A stretch of 64,000 nt of DNA from Geminocystis sp. NIES-3709 (lineage in GTDB: Bacteria > Cyanobacteriota > Cyanobacteriia > Cyanobacteriales > Cyanobacteriaceae): the NCBI RefSeq assembly GCF_001548115.1, contig NZ_AP014821.1, positions 2,917,262-2,981,261 of the forward strand. The letters are read 5' to 3'. The position numbers and the translations under genes were made by a program. Positions 28,001-37,363 of this stretch are shown one piece after another; within the stretch, counting starts at the first letter, position 1; every line of letters begins with the position of its first letter. The notes under the pieces were generated by a model. That model was not told where the DNA came from, searched no databases, and saw only the letters and a list, made by a program, of their open reading frames with translations.

Positions 28001-28093
28001 ACTGATTGAAGGGTGTTTGTCCATATAATCAGTGGCTATAGATTAATTAAATCTTAACTCATTAAAGTCCAATTAAAAATTAATTAAATTGAT

Positions 28094-28342
28094 ATGGTTA
28101 AATTACGTTTGAAACGCTTAGGAAAAAAAAGAGAAGTGAGTTATCGTATTGTGGCGATGAGTAGTCGTAGTCGTCGGGATGGAGAGGCATTAGAAGAATT
28201 AGGTTTTTATAATCCCAGAAATGATGAAACTAGATTAAATGTACCTGCTATTATTACCCGATTAAAACAGGGCGCACAACCCACTGAAACTGTACGCAGT
28301 ATTTTGGTAAAAGCAAAAGTATTTGAACAAGTAAATGCTTAA
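28094..28342 (+). CDS. rpsP: 30S ribosomal protein bS16
   Basis: An 82-residue ribosomal protein with the canonical start [19 protein letters not shown], then [20 protein letters not shown]. It binds 16S rRNA and helps assemble the 30S subunit. Its last codons overlap the khpA start by 8 bp, so the two genes form an operon. Confidence 0.97.
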   Translation: MVKLRLKRLGKKREVSYRIVAMSSRSRRDGEALEELGFYNPRNDETRLNVPAIITRLKQGAQPTETVRSILVKAKVFEQVNA

Positions 28343-28736
28343 TAGTGAATTAAATTCTTCTGTAAATACCACTTTTCCACCAGATTATGATGGTTTAGTC
28401 CGTTTTTTGATTGAGCCTTTACTGGAATCTCCTGAATTATTGAGTTTTGACTGTGAGCAAATATCTAGTACTAAAAGAATCTGGATTCGTCTTGCTTTTG
28501 AAGAAAATGAAAAAGGAAAGGTTTACGGTAGAGGTGGACGTAATATTCAAGCGGTGAGAACAGTTTTACAATCTGCCGCTCAATTGGCTGGTGATACTCT
28601 TTACTTAGAAATTTATGAAGATCAAGATCGTACAAGAGTAAGACGTTCAAGACCTCCTGTGCGTCAGTCTTCAGCTCCTAGACCTTCTGGAGATCATTAT
28701 TCTCGTCGTCCTATTAGAAGATCTGCTATGGGCTAA
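28335..28736 (+). CDS. khpA: KH-domain RNA-binding protein KhpA
   Basis: A 133-residue single KH-domain protein. The GxxG loop is visible in [18 protein letters not shown], preceded by a helical N-terminus ([18 protein letters not shown]). A basic, Arg/Ser/Pro-rich tail (residues about 100-133, [20 protein letters not shown]) is probably disordered and may add RNA affinity. The rpsP-khpA arrangement is conserved in many bacteria and links the protein to translation or RNA metabolism. Confidence 0.9.
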   Translation: MLNSELNSSVNTTFPPDYDGLVRFLIEPLLESPELLSFDCEQISSTKRIWIRLAFEENEKGKVYGRGGRNIQAVRTVLQSAAQLAGDTLYLEIYEDQDRTRVRRSRPPVRQSSAPRPSGDHYSRRPIRRSAMG

Positions 28737-28798
28737 TTTCTGGTATTTGCTTGTAGCTATATATTACAACATTGAATAGGATTTGACGATCGAAAAAC

Positions 28799-28843
28799 AA
28801 CGCTACGATATTTCGGATTAAACTGATATTGTGGCGTTTTTTT
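28799..28843 (+). terminator. Rho-independent terminator of rpsP-khpA
   Basis: aacgctacgatat (28799-28811) pairs over 13 bp, with two G-U pairs, with atattgtggcgtt (28826-28838), directly followed by a run of T to 28843. It lies about 60 bp after the khpA stop. Confidence 0.85.
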
Positions 28844-28872
28844 GTGCGATCGGGCGTTCCTCAATTTAATTA

Positions 28873-29824
28873 TAGTTATTTAAAATAACACTGAGACAGT
28901 TAGTGATAGAATTAAAATCAACAAATATTCAGATTTTACTAATACTATAATGTATCATAATTTAGAATTGAGAGAAAAGGTTATTGACTATGTAGAGAAT
29001 AAAGGTAGTGTAACTAAAGCAAGTAGAATTTTCGGGGTATCAAGAGCTTCAATATATCGCTGGTTAACCAGAGAAAATTTAAAACCAACTATCGTGAAAT
29101 ATCGACATCGCAAATTAAATTGGTCAGCATTATACCGTGATGTGATAGAAAATCCCGATGATAAATTAATTGAGAGAGCAAACAAGTTTGGAGTAACAGT
29201 TCCCGCTATATCTTATGCTTTTAAAAGAATGAAGATTACTAGAAAAAAAAACAGTTACGCTATAGAGAGAGAAATAGTACAGAGAGAATAAAATACTTAA
29301 TAACAATAAGAGAATTAGTAAAAAAACATGGCATCAAAAGTCTTGTATTTATTGACGAATCTGGGTTTGAAGAAAAAAGTAGTTGTATTTATGGATGGTC
29401 AAAAAAAGGGAAAAAAATTTATGGAAATAAGCAAGGAAAACGAGGAAAAAGAGAAAGTTTAGTAGCAGGAAGAAGAAAAAAAGAAAGAGACTTTATTGCA
29501 CCAATGATTTTCAGGGGAAGTTTAAATGCAGAAAGTTTTGAAGTGTGGCTTGTAAAATATTTATTACCATCCCTGAAAGAATTTTCAATACTGATCATGG
29601 ATAATGCACCAATTCATAGAAAAAATAAAATAAAAGAGTTAGTAGAAAATGCAGGGCATCAAGTGATATTTTTGCCAACTTATTCTCCTGACTTTAATGA
29701 TATTGAACATGATTTTAGTGCATTAAAAAGGGCAAGAATGTATAGTAAAGAAGATATTAGTTTAGATGAAATAATCCGCAGTTATTGTGACAGTTAAGTG
29801 TCTCATTCTTATTTTTAATGACTA
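28873..29824 (+). mobile_element. IS630-family element of a second type, complete
   Basis: Imperfect terminal inverted repeats of about 30 bp: tagttatttaaaataa then tgagaca at the left, matched at the right by tgtctca then tatttttaatgacta. TA dinucleotides flank both ends (28871-28872 and 29825-29826). The 952-bp element is unrelated in its ends to the three IS630 copies elsewhere in the window. Confidence 0.8.
28950..29797 (+). CDS. IS630-type transposase read across a -1 frameshift
   Basis: Two frames make one transposase. Frame 1 (28950-29291) has the HTH: VTKASRIFGVSRASIYRWLT. Nine consecutive A (29243-29251) lie near its end; a -1 slip there gives KKKQLRYRERNSTERIKYL and then the catalytic part: LVFIDESGFEEK (first Asp), LIMDNAPIHRKNK (second Asp) and YSPDFNDIEHDFSALKR (Glu). 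The joined product has about 282 residues, normal for this group. Programmed -1 frameshifting on A-runs is known in IS630-type elements; a plain indel mutation is the alternative. Confidence 0.8.
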
Positions 29825-29870
29825 TATCCTTAAACGTTACTCATTTTTCTACTAATTTATCTGAGTTCTC

Positions 29871-29890
29871 GGGAGCATCCCATTTTTGCA
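29871..29890 (-). repeat. Short dispersed repeat, copy 3 of 3
   Basis: gggagcatcccatttttgca, the exact complement of 8432-8451. It lies between two IS630-type elements (gap 29825-30059). The rest of that gap looks like decayed mobile DNA with no open frame I recognise. Confidence 0.6.
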
Positions 29891-30059
29891 TATAAACTAT
29901 AGTAGGAATCACAAGAATAAAGGTTTTTTCTTGCTCTTGCTAACCAAAAAGACAAATTTCATCAATCAGCAACAAAGCTATTTCAAAGTTTAGTTAATCA
30001 AAATGAATTTATTACTACTTGGTTTAGGTATTAAAGAATTAGGGTTAAAACCCTTACTA

Positions 30060-31248
30060 AGCTAAGACGCATTGATTTGGTATATAATTTAAGTCAGAAA
30101 AGATAAAACTTAGGTGTGATTTATGCCTTCTAAAAATTTTTTGTCAGAGGAAGAAAGAAAGTATCTACAAGATGCTTTAAAAATAGAAAAGAGATCGGAA
30201 GTCAGGGAAAGAATTTTAATATTTTTATTAGAGAATGATGGTAAAAATTATTAAGAAATAGCAGTTTTTTTGGGTTGTTCCGCCAAAACGGTGGCTTACT
30301 GGGCAGTTCATGGTAATCCTAATAATGTAGATTCATTGCAAGATAAAAGAAGAAAAGGAAACCAAACAAAAGCAACGGATAAATATATTGAAAGATTATT
30401 AGAAGTAGTTGATAAAAATCCTGAAGATTTTGGATATGATTTTGGTCGATGGACGGGGCAAAGATTATCAGAACATTTGGAAAAAGAAACAGGAATTAAA
30501 TTAAGCAAATCACAAGTAGTGAGGATATTAAAAAGAAAAAAGTATAGTTATATTTGGGGAAAATATAGTTTAGAAGACAAACAAAATCAAGAACAAAGAA
30601 AAGCATTTAAAGAAAAATTAGAACATTACATAGAAATAGGTAAAGAGAATCCTGAGTTAGTTCAAGTATGGTTTTGGGATGAGTGTGGTTTTAGTTTAAG
30701 GGTGATAAGAAGAAAAACATGGACGAAAAAAGGAAAAAGAAAAAAGGTGAAGGGAGAAAGAAGAAGAGGAAGAGTAAATATCATGGGAGGAATAAGATAT
30801 TCGGATAAAAAAAGAAGATGTTTTGTAATAAAAAAAGGTGATTCAGAAACGTTTTGTGAACAATTAAAAAAGTTATGGGAAGAAATAAAAAATGAATGGG
30901 TAAGTAAGGGAAATGATGAAAAAGATTTTAAAGAATGTGGTCCGAAAATAATCATAATATTAGACAACGCAAGTTTCCATAAAAAAAAGGAAATAGTAGA
31001 AAAAATAGAAAAAAATCTACCGAATATAAGACTAGAATATTTACCGGTATATAGTCCAGATTATAACTTAATAGAATTAGTGTGGCATTCGGCAAAGGAA
31101 TATATAGCTTATAGAAACTTTGAAAATAAAGAACAGCTAGAAAAAACAGTAAATTACTTATTAAATGAAGGAGGTTTAGTAATTAATTGGAGTAAAAAAT
31201 TTAAGAATAAGGATGAATTAATCAATGTAAGTTAAATGCGTCTTAGCT
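30060..31248 (+). mobile_element. IS630-family element, copy 2 (no hairpin insert)
   Basis: Same ends as copies 1 and 3 (agctaagacgcat / atgcgtcttagct), flanked by TA at 30058-30059 and 31249-31250. Length 1189 bp, the form without the 45-bp hairpin. It is inserted in the 3' part of a glycosyltransferase gene. Confidence 0.9.
30123..31235 (+). pseudogene. IS630 transposase with a nonsense codon
   Basis: The frame starts at 30123 like copy 1 but codon 44, CAA (Gln) in copy 1, is TAA here (30252-30254). Downstream, the frame is open to 31235 and has the complete catalytic set in one frame: VWFWDECGFSLR, IIILDNASFHKKKE and YSPDYNLIELVWHSAKE. Restart at a later codon (for example TTG 30270) could give a protein lacking part of the HTH region. 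It serves as the reference for the hairpin-free sequence. Confidence 0.85.
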
Positions 31249-31301
31249 TATTAAACCGTGATAGTCTTGCCAAATTTCAATAATATTTTTTTTGAATCCT
31301 A

Positions 31302-31388
31302 AGCTAAAACGCACCTAGTTGGCAATCCTGAATCCCTGATAGTAAGAGATTTAGAGCTAAAAAAAGGAAGATTAAATGCGTCTTAGCT
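31302..31388. mobile_element. 87-bp MITE related to the IS630 copies
   Basis: Ends agctaaaacgca and atgcgtcttagct match the termini of the 1.2-kb IS630 copies with one change, and TA lies at both sides (31300-31301 and 31389-31390). There is no coding capacity. It is inserted in the glycosyltransferase gene and its removal restores the frame. Confidence 0.85.
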
Positions 31389-31675
31389 TAGAAAACTAAC
31401 ATTTTCTAATTGTAAAAGTTCTGCCATATTGACTAAACCATCATAATTATTTCCGCTACCAAAAAAGGATACTTTGAGATTTCTTTCTCGCCATTTATCT
31501 TGTGCTAAAACATTTAATAAAATATCTTGTCCTTTATCTAATATCCATAAACGAGCAACACAAGCTAATTTAAAATATCCATCATCTTGGGGATAACATA
31601 AAGGTTCGGGGATTATGCCTTGATAGGGATTTTTCACCACTTCAGATAGTGGTAGTTTAATAAGCTAAGACGCAT

Positions 31676-32833
31676 TTAACTTACATTAATTAATTCATCC
31701 TTATTCTTAAATTTTTTACTCCAATTAATTACTAAACCTCCTTCATTTAATAAGTAATTTACTGTTTTTTCTAGCTGTTCTTTATTTTCAAAGTTTCTAT
31801 AAGCTATATATTCCTTTGCCGAATGCCACACTAATTCTATTAAGTTATAATCTGGACTATATACCGGTAAATATTCTAGTCTTATATTCGGTAGATTTTT
31901 TTCTATTTTTTCTACTATTTCCTTTTTTTTATGGAAACTTGCGTTGTCTAATATTATGATTATTTTCGGACCACATTCTTTAAAATCTTTTTCATCATTT
32001 CCCTTACTTACCCATTCATTTTTTATTTCTTCCCATAACTTTTTTAATTGTTCACAAAACGTTTCTGAATCACCTTTTTTTATTACAAAACATCTTCTTT
32101 TTTTATCCGAATATCTTATTCCTCCCATGATATTTACTCTTCCTCTTCTTCTTTCTCCCTTCACCTTTTTTCTTTTTCCTTTTTTCGTCCATGTTTTTCT
32201 TCTTATCACCCTTAAACTAAAACCACATTCATGAGGGGCTGTGTGGCGAATTTAGTTCGCCACTTTAAACGCCCCATCCCAAAACCATACTTGAACTAAC
32301 TCAGGATTCTCTTTACCTATTTCTATGTAATGTTCTAATTTTTCTTTAAATGCTTTTCTTTGTTCTTGATTTTGTTTGTCTTCTAAACTATATTTTCCCC
32401 AAATATAACTATACTTTTTTCTTTTTAATATCCTCACTACTTGTGATTTGCTTAATTTAATTCCTGTTTCTTTTTCCAAATGTTCTGATAATCTTTGCCC
32501 CGTCCATCGACCAAAATCATATCCAAAATCTTCAGGATTTTTATCAACTACTTCTAATAATCTTTCAATATATTTATCCGTTGCTTTTGTTTGGTTTCCT
32601 TTTCTTCTTTTATCTTGCAATGAATCTACATTATTAGGATTACCATGAACTGCCCAGTAAGCCACCGTTTTGGGGGAACAACCCAAAAAAACTGCTATTT
32701 CTTAATAATTTTTACCATCATTCTCTAATAAAAATATTAAAATTCTTTCCCTGACTTCCGATCTCTTTTCTATTTTTAAAGCATCTTGTAGATACTTTCT
32801 TTCTTCCTCTGACAAAAAATTTTTAGAAGGCAT
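31676..32833 (-). pseudogene. IS630 transposase, doubly disrupted
   Basis: The gene begins at 32833 and has the same TAA at codon 44 as copy 2, then the same hairpin with a TAA as copy 1. The remaining pieces otherwise match the family: YQEIAVFLGC-type HTH remnant, DNASFHKKKE and YSPDYNLIELVWHSAKE. At its 3' end it shares the copy-2 variants (Gly in NEGGLVI, Asp in KNKDELI), while around the hairpin it matches copy 1. Confidence 0.85.
32231..32275. repeat. 45-bp palindromic insert in IS630 copy 3
   Basis: Exact complement of the insert at 12107-12151, with the gtggcgaa/ttcgccac stem, at the same position after the first catalytic Asp codon. Confidence 0.85.
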
Positions 32834-33755
32834 AAATCACACCTAAGTTTTATCTTTTCTGACTTAAATTATATACCAAATCAATGCGTCTTAGCTTACC
32901 TAATTGAGATTGTGTTAATTTTAAATTATGCTTTGATACAAAAAAACTATAACTAGCATTCTGATAACCTTTTATTAGTAAGGAAAGAATTTCATCAGAA
33001 GGCCAAATATGATCTGAGGCTTTTTGAGAAAGAATAGCATAGTTTAAACCGAGTAATTTACATAAACAGATGTAAATAAAACCATCAAAGTTTTCTCCTT
33101 GACAAATCAAGACTAAATTTGGTTTTATTGAGACTAGAGAACGTTGAAGAAAAAATAGTGATAGATAATCTTGTATTCGTAAAGATTTATATATTTTACA
33201 TGTATATAAATTACTTTTATTAATTACTTCAACTATTGATTTATGAGCAAAAAAATTCGGCAAAGATATATAAGACTGTAATTTTTTTATCAGTTTTGGA
33301 ATTCGTTTTAAACCTAATTTGTAAATATCTGAAATGTCAATTCCCAATTCCTCTAATTGTTGAATTTTTCTGTGTTTATGATCAATATAGGTTTTAAAAA
33401 CCTTAACTTGATGATTTTTTTGATGTAGATAAATAGCAGTTTGAGACCAAAGTTCTTCACTGCCTCCCCAAGATTCAGGACAAGAACTAATAAAGACAAA
33501 ATTGCGAAAAGGAAAGTCTAAGCACGAACTTGAACTAATTATTTTTTGAGAAGATTTTTTTAAAAGGAACACAGGAAATGAATATTTATTATATGAACAA
33601 ATCACAAATTGCAGATAGATTAATTGACTGATTAAAAATAGTCAAATATTTTTTGTTTTATTTATCTAAATTATCACATTTCATTACCTTTAAAAAGTAT
33701 ATAAAAATTTATCAGTTTATCTGGAGATATAATTATGGACTATTGGGTTAGGTTT

Positions 33756-34415
33756 TTAATCTTTTCTTCCTCCGATACCTTGTTCTAAGATTTTGACAAA
33801 ATCATCTATAATCTGCTCGATCGTTTTTACATTAATTTCAGGGCCTTCTTTTATTAAGGGATTCATTTTTAGTTGCAAATGTAAGGGTATAAATTGTCTC
33901 ATTTCAGTAGCAATAGTGATAATCATAAAAGCGGCAATGTCGGGATTCAGATATTTGGGTAGTTGATTAAGTTCGATCGCTTCTTGAATACGTTGTTTAA
34001 TAAATGTGGTTGAAACGGTTTTAGTACGACGAAAAACTTCTTCTCTAAAAGGTATATCACCATGATGAGGCCCTCGAAACAAAATTTGGGCTAATTCTGG
34101 ATTCGTTAGTTGGAAATGGATACTTACTTGAAATAATGCCCGTAAATAAACAAAAAATCCATCTTTAATCTTTGGTAAATTGGCATTTTCAATGAAGGAT
34201 TTTTGCTGTGCAATTCCTAAATCAACTAAATATAAATATAAATCTTGTTTCCCTTCAAAATACTGATAAAAACTGCCTTTAGCAATTTTCGCTTCACTCA
34301 CAATGTGGGAAATGGATGCAGATTCATAACTATGATTAGCAAACTCAGCGATCGCTTTTTCAATAATAATCTTTTGTTTTGTCTGAGGTAAATTAAAAAA
34401 AGTTTGTGAAGGCAT
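33756..34415 (-). CDS. TetR/AcrR family transcriptional regulator
   Basis: A 219-residue repressor-type protein. The N-terminal HTH is clear: KQKIIIEKAIAEFANHSYES, ASISHIVSEAKIAKGSFYQY and FEGKQDLYLYLVDLG. The C-terminal ligand-binding domain (residues 75-219) is all-helical and family-variable. It stands alone upstream of gap2 and divergent from it; a glycosyltransferase pseudogene lies downstream. Its target and ligand are unknown. Confidence 0.9.
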   Translation of the reverse strand: MPSQTFFNLPQTKQKIIIEKAIAEFANHSYESASISHIVSEAKIAKGSFYQYFEGKQDLYLYLVDLGIAQQKSFIENANLPKIKDGFFVYLRALFQVSIHFQLTNPELAQILFRGPHHGDIPFREEVFRRTKTVSTTFIKQRIQEAIELNQLPKYLNPDIAAFMIITIATEMRQFIPLHLQLKMNPLIKEGPEINVKTIEQIIDDFVKILEQGIGGRKD

Positions 34416-34678
34416 ATTAATGGAAAATCAAAAATTCACAACAGTGATCAAAATTTTGTATTTATTGAGTAAAACCTTAAGTATATGGAAAAATTGGCAT
34501 TGCTTAAGAATTGAGAGACGAAAATTTTTAACTGTAAGTCCAACTGTTTATTGCATATATACAAAACCCTAGCAAAAAAAATCAAAAAATGGGTATGAAA
34601 CTGTACAATCTTTACGATATGATTAGGCACATTAGAAAAATTTACTTTATTTAGTTTAAATAACAGAGGAAATAAACT

Positions 34679-35692
34679 GTGGTTAGAGTAGCTATTAATG
34701 GTTTTGGGCGTATTGGTCGTAACTTTTTACGTTGTTGGTTCGGTCGTGAAAATAGTGGTTTAGAAGTCGTTGGTATTAACGACACCTCTGATCCTAAAAC
34801 TAATGCTCACTTACTCCGATATGATTCTATGTTAGGGATTTTTGATGCTGATATTAAAGCTGATGAAAATTCTATTACCGTTAACGGTAAAACTATTAAA
34901 TGTGTATCCGATCGTAATCCTCTTAATTTACCTTGGGCTGATTGGGGTGTGGATTTAATTATCGAGTCAACCGGGGTATTTGTTACCGATGAGGGTGCAT
35001 CTAAACACATCCAAGCTGGTGCTAAAAAAGTTTTAATCACTGCCCCCGGTAAAGGTGCTGGAGTTGGTACTTACGTTGTCGGTGTTAACGATAAAGAATA
35101 TTCTCATGACAAATACAATGTAGTCAGTAATGCTAGTTGTACTACCAATTGTTTAGCTCCGATCGCAAAAGTACTTCATGAGAATTTTGGCATTATCAAA
35201 GGTACTATGACCACTACTCACAGTTATACTGGAGATCAAAGATTATTAGATGCTAGTCACCGTGATTTACGTCGTGCACGGGCGGCGGCTATCAATATTG
35301 TACCAACTAGCACTGGTGCGGCTCAAGCTGTTGCTTTAGTATTACCGGAGTTAAAAGGTAAATTAAATGGTATCGCTTTGCGTGTACCCACTCCTAACGT
35401 TTCCATCGTGGATTTAGTTGTACAAGTTGAAAAAAGTACGATCGCAGAACAAGTTAACCAAGTACTTAAAGAGGCTTCTGAAGGCGAATTAAAAGGTATT
35501 TTAGGCTATAACGAATTACCCTTAGTTTCTTCTGATTATCGTGGTACTAACGTATCTTCGATCGTAGATGCTAACTTAACAATGGTAATGGCTGGAGACA
35601 TGGTTAAAGTTGTCGCTTGGTATGACAACGAATGGGGTTATTCTCAAAGAGTTGTTGACTTAGCAGAAATCGTTGCTTCTAACTGGAAATAA
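34679..35692 (+). CDS. gap2: Glyceraldehyde-3-phosphate dehydrogenase, Gap2 type
   Basis: The photosynthetic Calvin-cycle/gluconeogenic GAPDH of cyanobacteria. The 337-residue protein has the Rossmann start [19 protein letters not shown], the catalytic Cys154 in [12 protein letters not shown] and His181 in [14 protein letters not shown], and the C-terminal [19 protein letters not shown]. The segment [18 protein letters not shown] near the cofactor fits the Gap2 group with dual NAD(P)H use. It starts with GTG. A GGTGGGC hairpin and a dispersed repeat follow it. Confidence 0.95.
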   Translation: MVRVAINGFGRIGRNFLRCWFGRENSGLEVVGINDTSDPKTNAHLLRYDSMLGIFDADIKADENSITVNGKTIKCVSDRNPLNLPWADWGVDLIIESTGVFVTDEGASKHIQAGAKKVLITAPGKGAGVGTYVVGVNDKEYSHDKYNVVSNASCTTNCLAPIAKVLHENFGIIKGTMTTTHSYTGDQRLLDASHRDLRRARAAAINIVPTSTGAAQAVALVLPELKGKLNGIALRVPTPNVSIVDLVVQVEKSTIAEQVNQVLKEASEGELKGILGYNELPLVSSDYRGTNVSSIVDANLTMVMAGDMVKVVAWYDNEWGYSQRVVDLAEIVASNWK

Positions 35693-35701
35693 TAACTCGA
35701 G

Positions 35702-35776
35702 GGTGGGCAATGCCCACCTATAAAGAGGAGAGAGGAGAAAGGAGTTAGGAGAAAAGTTAGAGAAATACTTATAATT
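35702..35776 (+). repeat. Hairpin plus dispersed 3'-flanking repeat, copy C
   Basis: ggtgggc (35702-35708) and gcccacc (35712-35718) make a tight 7-bp hairpin 10 bp after the gap2 stop. The purine-rich repeat follows (35722-35776: ggagttaggagaaa then gagaaatacttata), similar to 20228-20288 and 63887-63950. The hairpin has no T-tract. Confidence 0.65.
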
Positions 35777-35795
35777 TAGGATTGCTATATAATCT

Positions 35796-37226
35796 TTAAT
35801 TTTTCTTAAGAGTAAAAATTTTTCTGAAAGTAAACCAACGTTGACGCAATTTCCAAAATTTACTGCTTTCTATCTCTTCAATTAAACCTAATATTTTATC
35901 TAATTGTTCTTGTAAATTATGTATTTTGTAGGTTTTTTCGTCTAATTGTTGTTGTAAATCATGGATTTGTTTACTTTTATCTTCAAAGTGCCATTCTAAA
36001 GCATATAAACGATCGTTTTTTTCATTTAATTGTTTAGTTTTATCTTCAAAATGCCATTCTAAGGCATATAAACGGTTATTTTTTTCATCTAATTGTTGTT
36101 GTAAATCATTGATTTGTTTACTTTTATCTTCAAAATGCCATTCTAAAGCATATAAACGATTATTCTTTTCTGACTCTATTTTTTGTTTTTCATTTTCATA
36201 ATTTCGATACCAATTATAGTAACAATCTTCACTATTTTTAGTGTCAAAAGGATTTGGATAATTTTGTTGTAAATCAATTCTCTCCCGATATAGTAATCTT
36301 TCTTCTTTTTTTATTAATTCTCCATTATCAAAATAATCATAAAAACAGGATATTTTACTAAACTCTTTTTCTCCCATTGTTGCGCACTCATCTTCATACC
36401 ATTTCAATAAGGATTCGATCGAGGGATTGATGAGATCATATTTTTGAGGCATAATACCCTGAGAACCAGAAAAATGATAAAAACATAAAGGTTGATTCTC
36501 TACAAATATTTTGTTGCTAATATCCCCTGTAACATGACGATTAGTAAGATTCCAATTAGCAACGTTATAACCCGGATGCTTTAGGATAGTTATATCAGAG
36601 AAAAAAGACGGTACAAGGTCAATCCATCGTTGATCAGTATATAATCCCCTAGATGGATCATCATAACAAAAATTAAGGCAACGAGATGACCACCAATGCA
36701 AAAATTTGATTCCTTCTTCTGAATTTTTTACGCCTAAAAATCCTAAATTAAAAGTACCATATTTTAAAAAACAAATTTCATTATCAATAACAGCATCTTT
36801 CAAATTTTCTGGGTTTAATTGATGAGGAGTTAATAAAATATCATTCTGATTAAAATTATCTAAAAGTTCATCTAAAGGATAAAAAATAGCAATATCTGGA
36901 TCAAAAAATATCACATTATCACAATTATAACGTTTAATTATTTCTAAAAATCCTAAACCCTTAACGGCAGTACACATTTCTACTAAAGAATGTTTGAAAA
37001 TCCATTGTTTTAAGTTGGGAATTGGTAATTCTTCAAGGGTAATAATCGAATCAAAAGGTTCATTTTCTAAATTAATACTATGATGAATAATATCTGATAA
37101 AACTAAGTGAAATTTGATATTCGGGTGAAATTTTTTGAGGGTTTTACCTAATACTCTTGCTTTAGGAAGATAATTATTCGTGCAACTGGTAAAAATATGG
37201 GTTGTTTCGATCGAGTTTTTTTTCAT
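35796..37226 (-). CDS. Glycosyltransferase with C-terminal coiled-coil repeats
   Basis: A 476-residue protein. Residues 1-270 look like a GT-A (GT8-like) transferase: HIFTSCTNNYLPKARVLGKT, NVIFFDPDIAIFYPLDEL with the DPD metal-binding motif, and GTFNLGFLGVKN. Residues 355-431 are three near-identical repeats containing RLYALEWHFEDK and IHDLQQQLDEK-type heptads, predicted coiled coil. The tail SSKFWKLRQRWFTFRK matches the tail of the next glycosyltransferase. It probably acts at the inner membrane in surface polysaccharide or O-antigen synthesis (inference). Confidence 0.75.
   Translation of the reverse strand: MKKNSIETTHIFTSCTNNYLPKARVLGKTLKKFHPNIKFHLVLSDIIHHSINLENEPFDSIITLEELPIPNLKQWIFKHSLVEMCTAVKGLGFLEIIKRYNCDNVIFFDPDIAIFYPLDELLDNFNQNDILLTPHQLNPENLKDAVIDNEICFLKYGTFNLGFLGVKNSEEGIKFLHWWSSRCLNFCYDDPSRGLYTDQRWIDLVPSFFSDITILKHPGYNVANWNLTNRHVTGDISNKIFVENQPLCFYHFSGSQGIMPQKYDLINPSIESLLKWYEDECATMGEKEFSKISCFYDYFDNGELIKKEERLLYRERIDLQQNYPNPFDTKNSEDCYYNWYRNYENEKQKIESEKNNRLYALEWHFEDKSKQINDLQQQLDEKNNRLYALEWHFEDKTKQLNEKNDRLYALEWHFEDKSKQIHDLQQQLDEKTYKIHNLQEQLDKILGLIEEIESSKFWKLRQRWFTFRKIFTLKKN
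35934..36164. repeat. Coding tandem repeat in the glycosyltransferase gene
   Basis: Three imperfect units of about 63-84 bp encoding the RLYALEWHFEDK coiled-coil module. Units 1 and 3 are full length (28 codons); unit 2 is shorter (21 codons). Confidence 0.8.
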
Positions 37227-37363
37227 ATATATTAATGGTAAATAAGTTCTGTTAAATCTTTCAAAAATGTCTTTTAAAAATAAAACTATTTGATATTGTC
37301 AAAAAAGAGAGGAAATAATGATAATCTCTTAAAATTTGATAATCAAAAAAAGTAAAGATAACA

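Larger units (their letters stand above)
31663..32896 (-). mobile_element. IS630-family element, copy 3 (hairpin insert and nonsense codon)
   Basis: Same ends as copies 1 and 2, TA at 31661-31662 and 32897-32898, length 1234 bp. It carries the 45-bp hairpin at 32231-32275, at the identical site to copy 1. It is inserted in the same glycosyltransferase gene as copy 2. Confidence 0.9.
31251..33605 (-). pseudogene. GT4-like glycosyltransferase gene broken by IS630 copies and a MITE
   Basis: The N-terminal piece (33605-32897) has SSCPESWGGSEELWSQTAIYL, typical of group 1 glycosyltransferases. Removing IS630 copy 3 and one TA joins LTQSQLG in frame to IKLPLSEVVKNPYQG and the second piece, which includes YFKLACVARLWILDKGQDIL and KVSFFGSGNNYDGL. 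Removing the 87-bp MITE joins LENVSFL in frame to GFKKNIIEIWQDYHGL. IS630 copy 2 then interrupts, and beyond it the frame stops after a few residues. The C-terminus, with the second nucleotide-sugar-binding motif, is lost. The start is uncertain (GTG at 33605). A role in cell-surface polysaccharide synthesis is inferred. Confidence 0.85.

Noticed and set aside
34448-34630. A 60-codon minus-strand frame between the TetR gene and gap2.
   Set aside because: No ribosome binding site or recognisable domain; it lies in the promoter region of gap2.
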